From Ochotona curzoniae (Eukaryota; Chordata; Mammalia; Lagomorpha; Ochotonidae): a DNA stretch of 64,000 bases. The position numbers were made by a program, and so were the translations under genes. Positions 1-11,720 of this stretch are shown here, in pieces; position 1 is the first letter of the stretch, and each line of letters opens with the position of its first letter. Below the pieces are notes generated by a model. The model saw only the letters and a list, made by a program, of their open reading frames with translations, was not told the origin of the DNA and did no database searches. The stretch covers positions 6,820,001 to 6,884,000 of the forward strand of contig NW_024466459.1 of the NCBI RefSeq assembly GCF_017591425.1, in the 5' to 3' direction.

Positions 1-861
1 GATGTGAGCAATTTTGAAGCCCAGGCATGGTTTTTTTTTTTTCCACAGTGTGCATTTTCCATGAACATTTTCAAAACTCCTTTTCCGTGGAGGAGCAGCC
101 ACAAGCTCATCACCAACCCATGCAAACTAAATTCAGATGGAGACAAGCCAGAGGCTGAGCTTGCATACTCCCACAAGCTCATCACCTGATTTTGTACATC
201 TCTGCTCTCACCCGGCTGCTCTTCCTTCCACACTGGAGCCCAGGATGCTGTGTCCCCATGCACCAGCAGCTGGACCCTGGAGGCAGCCTGAGGCCTGGCA
301 TACCTGTAAAAAAGGCTTCCTCCCTCTTACAAATGCACAGGGTCCCTCTGCCCCACTCCCTGCCACTCCCCCAACAATGTCCTACTACCGTTTCCGTGTA
401 GAGCATCTGGCCAAAGCAAACAGTGCTCTGGAGCCAGCTCCCCAGTCAGCAGCTGCAACACAAAGCTGGCTGGTTGTTCCAGGAAGCCTGGGCCTTCTCT
501 TGCCTGCTCACCCTCTGAGCACTCCAGGAGGACACAAGAAATGAAGCTTGCTCTTTTCACTAGACCTCGCACAAGTCCAGCCTCCCTCTCCAGAGGAGCT
601 AGACTTCTGCTCCATCCCTTGCTGTCATCCCCATCTTTACAGAGGTCCATATGTTGGGTATGTAGGTTCCAGGATGAACTTGCCTGCTCTAGAGAAAAAG
701 GAAAATCAAGTGTGAACACAGACTATAAGGAGCTAAGGCAGCAGTTAAGAAACATTTTATTAGCCTCTATCCATGGCTCCTTGTTTTTTTAGATGATGAG
801 GCTTGGAGCAGATGAGCATCTCAGACGTAGGAGGAATGAGGACAGGGAACATGGCAGGGGG
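1..861. other. single-copy-looking DNA, no gene seen
   Basis: No repeat family, domain or splice-consistent coding segment is recognised here. It holds a T12 run at 31-42 and a 16-bp direct repeat (CCACAAGCTCATCACC) at 99-114 and 171-186. Short open frames are present but resemble no protein family. Confidence 0.6.
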
Positions 862-996
862 AGATGGTGACAGAGATGATGATGGTGGTGAAGTTGGTGG
901 TGGCAACAGCCGTGGTAGCAAAGGGTAGTGATGAAGCAGTGGCAGTGGTGATGGCAGGTGATGGTGGTGACAGTGTGCTGGTGGCGATGGGGATGG
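862..996. repeat. degenerate GGT/GAT minisatellite
   Basis: About 135 bp built from GATGGT, GGTGAT and GTGGTG words with scattered substitutions. The purine-rich strand is on top. It has the typical look of an expanded then decayed trinucleotide/hexanucleotide tract. Translated frames across it give only low-complexity Val/Met/Ala or Pro/Ser/His strings, so the local open frames are not genes. Confidence 0.8.
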
Positions 997-3786
997 CACA
1001 GTGCCTGATACCTAGGAAAAGCAGTTCACTGGAGTTTCCTCCCTCAAAAATCCTCCCGGGCCTCCCTACTCCCTGCTCTCTGATCCTCTGGTTTTATGAA
1101 ACGCCACAGAGCTCCGAACTTCTGTTGGTAGCAGCATCTGTGAGTTGAGTGACGGCCTTCTGTTTATTTATTTTTAAAAGGATGTAAGGGAAATCACTTC
1201 CTTTATTCAAACAAAACACACAGTTCCTAAGGCTTTAAAGTTGGAAGCCAGCTCTCCAGGTGGGGACGTGGAGGCTGACCCAGCCACGCTGCTGTCTCTC
1301 CTGAGTGGCCCTCTTCCGCCACACCTTCCTCCCTCTGACTCTCACAGCCACAACCACGTGACCCAGCAGTGACTTAGTGTGTCCTTAAGATCCCTGACCC
1401 AAGAATGACCAACCTCTTCTTCTTTTGTTTCCAGCAGCCATCTGAGACTAGAATTTAAATGAGAGACAAACACACACACACACAGAGAAAGAAAGACAAG
1501 GACAGAGAAAGGGAGGCTGGGAGAAGAAGACCATGAAAACAATCATTAGACAACTAGCCAGCTCTCCATTGATAACGCTGACTTCTCTGAATCTTCAATG
1601 CTAACCTGTTGCTGGGACCAGCTAGCCTCCTGTGTCTCTGTCCTGACCGTATCCGCTAAGCGGCTGGCACACTTCAGCTGACACTTTCCACAAACCATGC
1701 CCCTCAGGGTTCCTGAGTTGTGTCCATGTGTCACAGCATGTCCCATTACTTGTTGCCCTAGCTGCTTGGGGCTCCCAGAGCCCTCACCCTCGCAGCCCCT
1801 CATCCCCAGGTTGGTCCTTCAGCAGCCACAGCTCCACTTGTCACATGTCTGGCAGCACTATATCAGCCATGCAATGGATGGGTACCTCCTTCAGGTGATC
1901 AGCCTGGCCCTTCTCACTGGCCTGAGACTCCAGTGGTCTTCAACAGCGTGCAGACCCTCGGTTGTGAAATTACCAACATGCGTGAGTCGGCCACACAGCC
2001 AAGGCCCACAGCAGCAGGAGTGTTGGAGCGCTTTATGTGAGGAACCCTCTGCAACCATCTCCCTTGAGATTAGGAGGAGAAAAAAAAAATGTTGAAGACC
2101 AGGACACTTAAAGCTCCAAGGAGAAACCAAACTTCCTACAGGACTGTATACCAGATGACTCGTATGGCAGCCAAATTCCCTCTGGAAGCCTACGGCATCA
2201 GGCATCAGGTAACCAGAAGGGCTGTGCAGGTGTATATATTTCTGCCTTTCAGGAGAGCCTTGCACTGAATGCAGATGCCCAGTCCACACTCTGCGGTGGT
2301 CAGACCTCCCCATGTGGGAATCCTGACCCAGTGTGTCACAAGGCCACCCTCTGCAAGACTCCTCTGCTCAGTTCCTGCCAGTTCCAAACTTCTTTCCCGG
2401 ACAGCTCTTCTTGCAATCACTCCCTTGAGGACTCTTCTAGAAACACATTGATAAGGAACACGAGGTTGAGAAGATGGAAAACAAGCAGGAGAAGCCTATC
2501 TGGCACTTTTTTCCCTCTTGCCGTTCCAGTAACAATTTGTGCCTAGTCAGTAGAGACAACAGATTTTCTTTATTTTGCAAGATTCCTATCCTAGTCCCAT
2601 AGCTGAGATGAGGTGGGCTATTTTCTTTTAAGGCTAAGCTATAAATTTCAGCCTCCCTCATGGTTCCAGTCCCAGGATTACCACCTGGGACCCCCTGATA
2701 CCTCCTTGTCACTCACGAGATGGCCCTTGAGGCCAGCTCTTCCATCGTACAATTTGGGACGGCCTTGAAAGCATTTGGAGACACTAGAGGAACAAGACAT
2801 TCTCCCCCAGTGCTATCTCTCAGATATGGGTAGCTTGGGGCCTGCAACTGTTTCTTTTTAGCAAAACATCTCTGACAACTCCAATGTTCCCCCAGCAATG
2901 TTGTCACTCCCCACTCCATAATGAGCCCTAATCTCTCTAAAAGACGTCAAACTGTTTCCATGCCCCCAGCTCTACACTGGTGGCTTCTGTGAGTGACCCT
3001 GAAGAGTCGGGGGTGGAACGGGAGGACAGAAAGGAGGGAGAGCTGAGATGAGTTGGAGCTGGGAACTTGGCAGCCTGGTACAGGGAGGGTTAAGTTAGTC
3101 TGACTTTCAAGAAGAACATCGTCATTCCCCCGATCCCAGATGGAGCCTACTAAATAACTCCCCTCAGCAAGTCAACTTGTTTGGTTATCTTGGAGTGTGT
3201 ACTGGGGCTAACTCATCCTGGCCAGTCCATCCGGATGTAGCCTTGCTCAAGATGAAGCCTTTTACAGGAGGCTCAGTCCCTGGGGCTGCCTCCTCCCAGG
3301 CTGATAAAGAGTTTCATCATGGATGATTCAAGAGGTTGAGATGCAAGCTCTGCTGATAGCTAACGAGGCCTCCAGCCCCAGCTGACCTCACTTTGGAGCT
3401 GTTGACAGGTTCAGCCAGGCTGGCCAAGCAGCCTCCCAACCAGGCCAAGACAAATGATCTCAGACTCTTGCATCCTCTCCATGCCTCCAAGCCCTTTTCC
3501 TGGATGGCAGCCCACCTCCCAGACTCACCCTGGATCCCCCGGAGGCTGTCCCTTCTCCTATAGGTCAATGAGCGCGCTGGGATCAATAGGACCCACCCCA
3601 CTGTTTGTGTCCTGCACCAGAGCAATCCAGCATGGCTCTCAGATCCTTCCTTCCTTCTTCCCCTGCTCTCTCCTTCCCACTCAAACTGTTCAGAGCTTGA
3701 GTAGGTGGATTTGAGGACTGACTCACTTTCACCAACATGAGAGAGCCCCCATGCTCTTTTGTGCAAGAGGAGACTTTAAGTTGGAC
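997..3786. other. single-copy-looking DNA, no gene seen
   Basis: Apart from a short CA/GAAA-rich patch (1467-1520), no repeat family, RNA gene or credible exon is recognised. An E-box CACGTG lies near 1357. Base composition is ordinary and slightly GC-rich. Open frames up to about 150 codons occur on both strands, overlap each other and have no recognisable domains. Confidence 0.55.
1467..1520. repeat. (CA)n with GAAA/GACA-rich flank
   Basis: A short CA dinucleotide run (about 1471-1484) is followed by purine-rich GAAA/GACA words. Confidence 0.7.
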
Positions 3787-3818
3787 AACACACACACACA
3801 CACACACACAACACACAG
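3787..3818. repeat. (CA)n microsatellite
   Basis: About 32 bp of CA dinucleotides with one phase slip (CAACAC) near the 3' end, which suggests a point deletion in an otherwise pure tract. Confidence 0.9.
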
Positions 3819-4455
3819 AGTGGCCAGCTTGCTCTCCAGCCAAGGCTGTGATGGGAAATGGAGCCTCACTCATCAGCCACTCAGCCAGCAGCACTGGGGG
3901 TCCTGGCTCCTAGGGACCAGGAAAATCTCCTGAGTATGGTACCAGAAGTCAGAGAGACAGCTTGGCACCCCTGAAGTCTCCGGTGGCCATCTAACAGACA
4001 TTTTCTCCATGACTTCTAGGGTTAAGTTTCACTTTGCAAACCTGGAACAGGAAGTGCTGAGGGCACTTTGGGGAAAAACAACCCCTCCCCTTTACCTACT
4101 CAGCCAACCCCGGGAAGGGGGTGGGGGACAGGATTCAGACCCCTGTGAAGTTTGGGCTGTGTCCATGCTGGGCTCATGGCTAAAACTGAAAAGGTGCCAG
4201 ACCCTTGTGTGGCCATGGTCCATGAGACTCAGAGGCCTTAGTAATGACACTGAATCACGTTCCCAGACACTGTAGCCGCTCTGGAGTTCTCACAGGCATT
4301 ATCCAATCCAGCCTTATCACCCTCCCACCGTGGCAGCCAGACAGCCTGGCAGAGGAAGGAAAAGAAGAAGTCACAGACCCCAGACCTCTCTTGCCAGACC
4401 CTTGGCTTCTCCCTGCCAGAAGGAATGGACGATGTTTGACAGAAAGCTACGACGG

Positions 4456-4463
4456 TGACGTCA
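4456..4463. promoter_or_regulatory. consensus CRE (TGACGTCA)
   Basis: The palindrome TGACGTCA is the full CREB/ATF/AP-1-family binding site. It sits in a small CpG-containing patch (CTACGACGGTGACGTCACA) and is followed 11 bp later by a SOX-like ACAATAAT. The motif is seen directly. Occupancy or function is inference. A full CRE is not rare enough in 64 kb to be decisive. Confidence 0.4.
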
Positions 4464-4675
4464 CATAGGGACAATAATGAGGCTAACAAATGCCGTGGGA
4501 CAAAACTCCAGAGGACTAGCTTTTTGTTTTTTAATGATTTTTAAAATGCTTTGAGTTGGTCTTTACTAAATTTAACAATTTGTTACCTTGTAATTATTTC
4601 ATCCTCAAGGTAGAATTTTTTAAAGTATTCAGAAGAAATAAGAAAAAATAAGCTATTAGGTACAATTCAAGCCAC

Positions 4676-4697
4676 TGTGTGTGTGTGTGTGTGTGTA
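4676..4697. repeat. (GT)n microsatellite
   Basis: Eleven GT units, a short perfect dinucleotide tract in AT-rich DNA. Confidence 0.9.
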
Positions 4698-5348
4698 CAA
4701 ACATCCTTCTGGCACTCTCTACCTTGATACACATAAATATTATGCACAAGAATCATATGTGAATGTATATAGGTTGTGCTTTTACTCACAACATACAAAA
4801 ATGCTAGAAATAGCTTTCCATGTCAGCAAACAGGTGTATGCTATTTGTTTGGGCTGTTTCCTGTTCGATCACATTGACTACCATTGGGCACTACTTTTCT
4901 TATCATTGAAAATAGCACTGTCATGAGGCTTTTCCTACAAATGTCTTTATACAGCTGTCTGATTATTTCCTTAAGATAATTTTCAGAGCATGAAATAGCT
5001 TAGTGAAATCACACCTTCAAGATTTTCAAGGGTTTTTTGAAATCATTTTTTAAATGTATTTGACCAAACCATGTATCTTTTCTGGGTCCCCCTGCATTCT
5101 CAGTCAATGACCTTCCACATGGAAGACATCTGTGGACCAGCAGCATGCACTGCACAGCCAGGGGACTTCCGGCATACAGCAAAAGTTGAACTTTGACTTC
5201 TAGGGATCCGAGAGGAGTGAGAGTTTCTGAGCAGAGCATGGTGTCAACCACCTCAGGAAAGACACAAGTGGAAGGAGAGACTGGAACCACATGGACCCCG
5301 GTTTAGATGAGGGGCGATGGTGTGCAAAAATGGGCTGCATCAATAGCA

Positions 5349-5718
5349 AGGAGGAGAGGAGAAAAGAGGGGAGGGGAGCAGAGGGGAGGGGGAGGGGAGG
5401 AGGGGTGAAGGGAGGAGAGAAGAGGGGAGGAGGGGTGAAGGGAGGAGAAAGGAGGGGAGGAGAGGAGAGGGGAGGGGAGGGGAAGAGAAGTGAGAAGGAT
5501 CAGGAGGGAATGGGAAGGGAGGAGAGGGGAGGAGGGAGGAGGAGAAGGGAGGGAAGGAGAGGAGAGGAGAGAAGAGGGAGAGAGGAGAGAGGAGGAGAGG
5601 GAAGGGAAGGGGAGGGGAGGAGAGGAGGGAGGAGGGGAGGAGAAGGAAGGGGAGAAGGAAGGGGAGGAGAGGCAAGGGGAGGAGAGGGGAGAGGAGGGGA
5701 GGGGAGGGGAGAAAGATG
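5349..5718. repeat. 370-bp polypurine (GGGGA/GGA/GA)n tract
   Basis: The top strand is almost entirely G and A, with very few pyrimidines. A ~30-bp sub-block containing GGAGGGGTGAAGGGAGGAGA is tandemly duplicated near 5398 and 5428. Many GGG and GGGG runs are separated by one to three bases, which fits the G-quadruplex pattern. The strand asymmetry also suits intramolecular triplex (H-DNA). Long Arg/Glu/Gly or Ser/Pro/Leu open frames on both strands are by-products of the composition, not genes. Confidence 0.95.
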
Positions 5719-8110
5719 AGGCCATTGAGAATCAGGTTCTGTAGTGGCGTTGTTAAAAACCATTAGCGATTTGGAATCTGAAGAACTGAAAGTCTAGAGC
5801 CACTGAAGGAAGTGGCAGGAGGGAAGGGCAAACTTGTGTCAAGTAGTCTCTTAAGACTGGTGGCTGAGGAGTCTGACCCGGATGAGAGGCAGGAATGGGC
5901 TCCAGCCTCAGAACTCACAGCAGCAGCGTGGGACGGCATGGCAAGGGGAGGGAGCACTGTGCAGAGAAGGTCAAAGACAACTAAAAAGAGGAAGGAGAGC
6001 AAAAACAAAAGCCAAGAAGAACGGTCAAGAAAACAACAGAGAAGAAGAAGAAAAAAAATAAGGAAAACCAGAAAGCCAAAAAAGAGATGTCCCAGAGCAA
6101 CAGTGACAGCGTGTTGTAAATGACACCAGAGTTATTTCACGTGCACGGGGAGGAAGAGCAGCCATTAGATGTGGCCACATTAGTGAGTTCTCCCATAATG
6201 ACACAGGGACATCAGCCAACCTGCTGTACGTCTGGAAGGAAGTACATCTGAACCTTTGCCAAGTGAAAAAAATAAGACTGAAGTAAACCTAACGTTCTTT
6301 GGACCTGGAACAGTGGCAAGAGGGGGGCATTATCGCCTGGGTCAATCAGAAATGTTTAAGTGGAAAACATTTGAGTTCTGTAAACTGATGGGAGAAGACT
6401 TTCTATGAGTGACGGACATATTGCAACGACAACACAAAGCAAGGCTCACTGCAGCAAAGCCAAGCACCATTTTCCTAAGCAAAATTCCAAGCCAGGTTAA
6501 GAAATATAATACCTTGGCCTAGACTATGGGGAGGTTGTATCTGAATTTTCTACCTTTTGTTTCAATCAAAAAAGTACATCTGGAAGCTAATACACAAATG
6601 TCACTCCCTCCTAAAACATAAAATGTGAGTTGCAAAACAAGTTACTCTCCCAGGAAGAGTAGTCCACTCTGCTCTAATCTCTCTGCAGACAGTTCCATGG
6701 GCTCTGTGCCCCACCCCCAGTTTCAGAGGATGGAGGCAGCCCCCAAGCTGGGTCCCTCTGCAGTGCCTAGCCTCTTCCATGACACAATTGAGAGCACACA
6801 CCAGGCGGAACAAAACAGTGGCAATTGATGACAAATGGACTGAGCTGCCCTCACATCCCCCTCCCCACTCTCTGTCACCATGGAGACACCAGCCAGCCAC
6901 AGCCTGGACATCAGGAAGAATCCATGAAGGATGGTCCAATGGACACAGGTGCTCAGGAAGCCCATACTCCAAGACCTTTAATTCTGCCTGAAGTCAGAGG
7001 GAGACAGGTCATGGGGCAAGACCAGGGACTAAGGTGCAAAGAGTTGGGCTTTTTCCTTGGCACCGGAAGCCTCATGTCTCTCTCTGGGAGACCTACCATT
7101 CTGATACATGTTGACACCATCTGCTAAAGACCTTCTCTCCTCCATTTCCATTCCTAACTTCCTCATCTGCTGCACCTGCAACCTGGAAACCACAAAGCCA
7201 TGCAATTGGATATATGCTCAGGAAGCTGTGAAACCAGCTGGAATCCTCTGCTTCAATCACGCTGGAAAAGAGACAAGACCTAAGTACCAGCAAAATGCCC
7301 TCCCTTTGCCACAGACAGTGAGCAGATCTTCCAGATTTACAGTCAGAAAGGCATTTATTTTAAAGGACAGAAGCGCAAAAGTGAGAGCATGAGAAGGAAA
7401 AGAGGAGGCTTAGCTTATGTTGTGGTTTTGTCTTCGTTATTAGTTTTCTGAGCAACAGGAAGCCAACAGTTAAATATTAACTGGAGTTGTACCACAGCCC
7501 AACAGGTCCAGTGGACATAATCTCCCCCAAACACCTGCCATCAAACATACACATGGGAGGAAGGGAAGAAACTTCTTTTTAATGCAAATAGCATGTTCCT
7601 ATTTAGGTGCTTTGAAATTCAGTCATTTGAATTGTTCAAATCCTAGGTGCCCACCATGACTCTTAGAACCAGCCACTCTCCGTAGTCACAGCACAAAAGC
7701 TGGAGGACAGAGTCAGCCCATTGCTCTAAACTTCTAGGTCACTGCCTTGCTATTTCAGTAATCATAAAGGTCAAAGATCAACATTTTTGTAGTCAGTAGC
7801 CAAAAACCTAGGAGGATTCATTATTTAACACATACTGGTTGATTCAATACTAAACAATGTAGAAGGCATACGTTAACTTGAATTAAAAAAATTACAGCTG
7901 AGTCCTCAACAGTTTCTCTTTTTGCTCCACTGTGTAATAGTCACAGGATTAATTGGAAACTTACCCATCAGCTGAAAAATTGAACCATTTTGAGATTAAG
8001 TTCCTGACTTCCCCCTACAATGATTGGTTCAGGTAAATGAAGTCCATGCCAAGTGACACCTGGCATTTCCTCCTTCGACTCCTGCTAGGGTATCTGAGAA
8101 AGTAAGTTTC
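5719..8110. other. single-copy-looking DNA, no gene seen
   Basis: It contains A-rich and purine-rich words around 5980-6070, which create a Lys/Arg-rich open frame of no recognisable family, and a TCACGTGC E-box near 6137. No repeat family, RNA gene or credible exon is recognised. Confidence 0.5.
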
Positions 8111-8432
8111 TGGCTAGCTCAATGGCACAGCATGCTAATCCTCCACTGACAAACACCGGTGTCTCATATGGGTACCAGTTGTGTCCTAGCTGCTCCAATC
8201 CCCATCTAACTCCCTGCCTATGGCCTGGATGGCCCAAATTCTTGAGTCCCTGTGCCCTTGTAGGAGACCCAGGATAGGCTCCTGGTCCCTGGCTTTGGAT
8301 TGGCTCAGCTCTGGCCTTTGCAGTCATTTGGTCAGTGAATCAGCAGATCGCAGGCCTCTCTCTCTCCTCTCTCTCTTCCTCTGTCTCTCCTCTCAGTAAA
8401 AATCTGCCTTTCAAATACAGTTAAATCTTTTT
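8111..8432 (+). mobile_element. CSINE (lagomorph tRNA-derived SINE)
   Basis: It shows the CSINE order of motifs: a tRNA-like head (TGGCTAGCTCAATGGCACAG, GCTAATCCTCC), 'CATATGGGTACCAGTT', 'CTCCCTGCCTATGGCCTGGATGG', 'CTCCTGGTCCCTGGCTTTGG', a CT-rich zone, then 'AAATCTGCCTTTCAAATA'. A short deletion after GGCCTGG removes the usual GGAAAGCAG words. An A18 run at 8469-8486 lies just downstream. This is an old, moderately diverged copy. Confidence 0.9.
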
Positions 8433-8770
8433 CGGTTTCTGATTTTATCAGAGTGAACTATCAAAACCAAAAAAAAAAAAAAAAAACCAACCTCTTCACT
8501 CTTGGACAGGTTTAAAGACCACAAACCTAGAATCCCAGCCATATCACCAGCCTGAAAAAAAATTGGCCTGAAGATTAAAGTGGCCACAGTGAGCACAGTA
8601 TATAGAGACAAAAGAAATCAAAGCCCGATGACTTAATTATTAATTGGATCAAACCAACCCTGAATTCCACTTTATCCATTAGCTTTCCGATAATATAAAG
8701 CAATAAATTTATCTCATAAGTCAGTTTAAGGTTCCCAGTCCTTTTGATTACTTATTTGTGTGTGTGTTTA

Positions 8771-9082
8771 AAGATGTATTTTTATTGAAAAGGCAGATTT
8801 ACAGTGAGAAGGAGAAACAAAGAGAGGAAAATTTTCTATCCACTGATTCGCTCCCCAAATGGCTGAAAAGGCAGCACTGAGCCAATCAGGAGCTAGGAAC
8901 TTCTTATGACTCTCCCACTCAGGTGCAGGTGCCAAGGACTTGGGCCATCCTCCACTGCATTCCCAGACCACAAAAGCAGGACATTGGATAGGGAATGGAG
9001 CAGCCAGGACACAAACCAGTGCTCATATGAGATGTTGGCACTTGAAAGTGGGGTGTAGCCTGTTGAGCCATTATACTGGCCC
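8771..9082 (-). mobile_element. CSINE, minus strand
   Basis: The inverted CSINE order is visible: A/T-rich tail with 'GAAAAGGCAGATTTACAG', purine-rich GAGAGG, 'CACTCAGGTGCAGG', 'GGGCCATCCTCCACTGC', 'AACCAGTGCTCATATGAGAT', ending near 'TACTGGCCC'. It lies 340 bp from the preceding copy in the opposite orientation. Confidence 0.9.
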
Positions 9083-10649
9083 CTGGTGTGTGTCTTTAAA
9101 TAGTCCTATTACAATGTTTTATTTAAAAGCCTAGCCAATATTCTCCCCCAAATTGTCATCTGCTTGACCGTTTGACTTCCAATTATCAACAAAAGAAGTT
9201 TCAGAGCCATGGAGACCGAGGTGATAGATGGGATCGCCTCCGTGGAGTGGTCTGAGCTGAGAAGTCAATCAGGCCATTGCACTGGGCTTACAGTGTCCGA
9301 AGTATTCAAGGTCTATCAACTCTCGATGGGCCTCACTGAAGTGGAGGGGGAAAGGTCAGAGCCGATAGCAGGGCACTGTGTGCACTCTGAAGCAGATCCA
9401 CTTTCCTGTGTGGCTGAAGTTAACCTTAACATGGACTGAGATTCGATGAATGCAGCAAGTACCCACTGTCAAAACCGAGTGTTAAGGTCTCTCAAGCAAC
9501 CCATATAGAAAATGACTATCTGAATTTGCCATTGAAAATGTAAAATGTGAATAATCCCAATACCAGTCGCTGAGAAAAACACTTAGGCACTCTACTGGAA
9601 TCAAACTATTTGCCACAAAAAGTAGACATCGATTGTCCGTCATCTGCAGGAAAACCTCAAACGTACTCTGAGCAATTATAAAAGCAGACACTGAAAAGTC
9701 ATATTCCACTAATCCATGCTCGAAATTGGGTTTTATTCTTTGACTATCCAGACATGCAGAATCCAGAAAATAGAAGGTATTCAAGAAATAATGATTTATT
9801 GGTTGATTGGATGGATGGATGGATGGATGGATGGACGAGTTGATGGATGACAATGGGTAGACGAAGGGAGAGATGAATGAATGAGTGAATGATGAATGGA
9901 TGGATGGATAGAAATAAAGATGATGGCAGGTGGAAACTTTACTGGAAGAAAACTAACCCTAACCATATCAACTAGCTTAAATCCTCACAATAACCCACTA
10001 ATGTGTCTCTTTAATTCCCAAATAGCCCCTCTTCTATGCACTGGCTGTGAATTTCACAACTGAAATATATCCACATAACCAGTCTATTCCTCTATTTAAA
10101 TTTTCAGGAGTTTCTTTTGTTCTAGATGTAAAACCCAAGCTTCTTTCATTATCTGACCTTTGTTCCTGTAGTCTCTCTAGTAACTCTTATGAGAATTGAC
10201 CACATGCCCCATCTCCCTTCCCAGGGGCTCAGAGGGGCTGATTGTGCAAGAACACCAGGCTTCCCTTAGGCTAGGCTCAGTCCTAGTGGGGAATGGACCA
10301 TGGTTATGTCGACAAGCCTCCTCTCCAAGAGCTCTGTGCAAAGTGAAACTCGTGGACAACTCTAACTTATGTTTCCCATTATGTTTGATGGGAACCTGCC
10401 ATGAGAGAGTGAGAGAACTAAAAGGTACAAAGGGCTGGGCCTGAACACACTCCTATCTCAGGTCCCAGGTGTGCCTGAGGCAAAACCAAATCTCTTTGCT
10501 TTCAAGTGCATCAGTCTTCCATGCCTCCCTGGACTCCACAAGCTATCCCAGTTCTCTTCCTTCCAGGTCCTCTTTCCATGTATGCTAATTAGAGCTGAGT
10601 TTCTCTATCTGCAACCCAGGGCCCTCACAATGCACCCACTTTTACCATC
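9083..10649. other. single-copy DNA with GGAT tract
   Basis: No named repeat apart from the tetranucleotide tract at 9801-9911. The 9175-9480 part is CpG-containing and free of recognised repeats. It carries a 76-codon frame at 9209-9439 that starts in a good Kozak context but has no recognised family, discussed as a finding. Confidence 0.45.
9801..9911. repeat. (GGAT/GAAT)n tetranucleotide tract
   Basis: A perfect GGAT run occupies about 9808-9835. It is followed by diverged GATGA/GAATGA words and a second short GGAT run near 9897-9909. The pattern suggests one tract interrupted by mutation. Confidence 0.85.
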
Positions 10650-10745
10650 TCAGCTTCCTGAAGGCAGGTCCATATCTTAGTCATCTTCCTTCATCTCTAT
10701 GCTTACCTTGATGCTAAAACTCAAAGCTTACCGAGTGAATAACTG
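10650..10745 (+). mobile_element. L2 LINE 3' end fragment (old)
   Basis: The order 'CCTGAAGGCAGGTCCATATCTTAG' (shown in part), 'TCATCTCTATGC', 'GCTTACCGAGTGAATAACTGA' follows the L2 3' end consensus pattern of gene-desert relics (gagggcaggga..., tatccccagtgcc, gtgctcaataaatg). It is strongly diverged, so the call rests on motif order rather than identity. Confidence 0.5.
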
Positions 10746-10854
10746 ACTTGACACCAAACATAAGTGGACAAAGTCAAAACAATAGCAGCAAACAGCATGC
10801 CCATGAGCTTCCCTTGTGCTATCTGAGTTGGTCCTCCCAGCAATCCAGGGTGCC

Positions 10855-10990
10855 GTGCTATCATCATAACCACCTCCCTTTTGACAGGTGCAGAGACCGA
10901 GTTCTGGAGCAGTGAAATAACTTGCCCAAGGTCAACCAGATGCTGCCATCCTGGCATAGGGCCTACCTGCCCCAAGTCCCAGGTCATGCT
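10855..10990 (-). mobile_element. MIR fragment, minus strand
   Basis: It contains 'GGTGCAGAGACCGAG' and 'AATAACTTGCCCAAGGTCA', which match the MIR core in antisense (gcacagagaggttaagtaacttgcccaaggtcac), followed by a diverged remainder. This is an ancient mammalian tRNA-derived SINE. Confidence 0.65.
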
Positions 10991-11479
10991 TTCCATCTGT
11001 GGCCTTCATGTTTCTCAAACTGCTTGGCTCTATTTTTAGATCAGAAGTCCCCACACATGAGTCCGTATTTAAGATCCCTGTCTCCCTGCAGTCACTTCTG
11101 CCAGCTTGGATGAAACTCACCCGGTATCTTTGCAGCTGGAGAATGACCACAGACTCTGGTAGGCAGCCTGGCCTCAGCCAGCGTTTATGACCAACAAGTG
11201 GGCCTGAACAGGATGGAGACACTTCAAGCTTCTAAACAGGTCTCCAGCACGAAACACAACACACACCCCTGCCACTCAGCATCTCTCCTTCTGCCTCCGC
11301 GCAGGGGAAGGATCTCAGAGGTGTTGTCACTTGGAGGAAAGATCAGACTGTGGAAGGGACCTCAGAAGTGGCTAACAAAGAGTTAAAGCTGCAGCTGCCA
11401 TTGCACGCAGTATAGGGTTATACTCAAACTGTTCCCACTGGCGACCAAGTCAGCTGTCATCAGAGAACAAAGAATCGCC

Positions 11480-11720
11480 CAGAGCTGCTCAAGTTGTGTC
11501 ACACCCGGGAAGCCCGAGAGCTCCCTCATTACGATTTCTAAATCAGCCCCATCGAGGCCTGAAGAATAAAGCTGAGGAACAATGGGCCCGCCACATTCAC
11601 ACAGTTAGCGGGCTGGGCCCCCACGGCCCACTGCCTCCCCACCACCGCCTCCTCCCTCGGGCCCCAAAGGCCACTTCACCTCCATCGGAAAATCAGCTCC
11701 AGAGCGGGCAGCGTCCAGGG
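11480..11720. promoter_or_regulatory. GC-rich candidate conserved noncoding element
   Basis: A repeat-free block with an elevated CpG count relative to its surroundings. It holds a SOX-like ACAATGG (11579-11585), a TCATTACGATTTC homeodomain-like stretch and a C-rich 'ACCACCGCCTCCTCCCTCGGG' region (given in part by position 11640-11660). No splice-consistent coding signal is seen. The regulatory role is inferred from composition and motifs only. Confidence 0.3.

Larger units (their letters stand above)
3819..5348. other. single-copy DNA with one consensus CRE
   Basis: No gene or repeat family is recognised apart from a GT microsatellite at 4676-4697. The segment 4500-5050 is AT-rich and may hold very old repeat remnants that I cannot name. 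A full cAMP-response element is annotated separately at 4456. Confidence 0.55.

Noticed and set aside
5291..5725. overlapping 140-codon frames on both strands
   Set aside because: Pure consequence of the GGGGA polypurine tract (Glu/Gly/Arg on one strand, Ser/Pro/Leu on the other).
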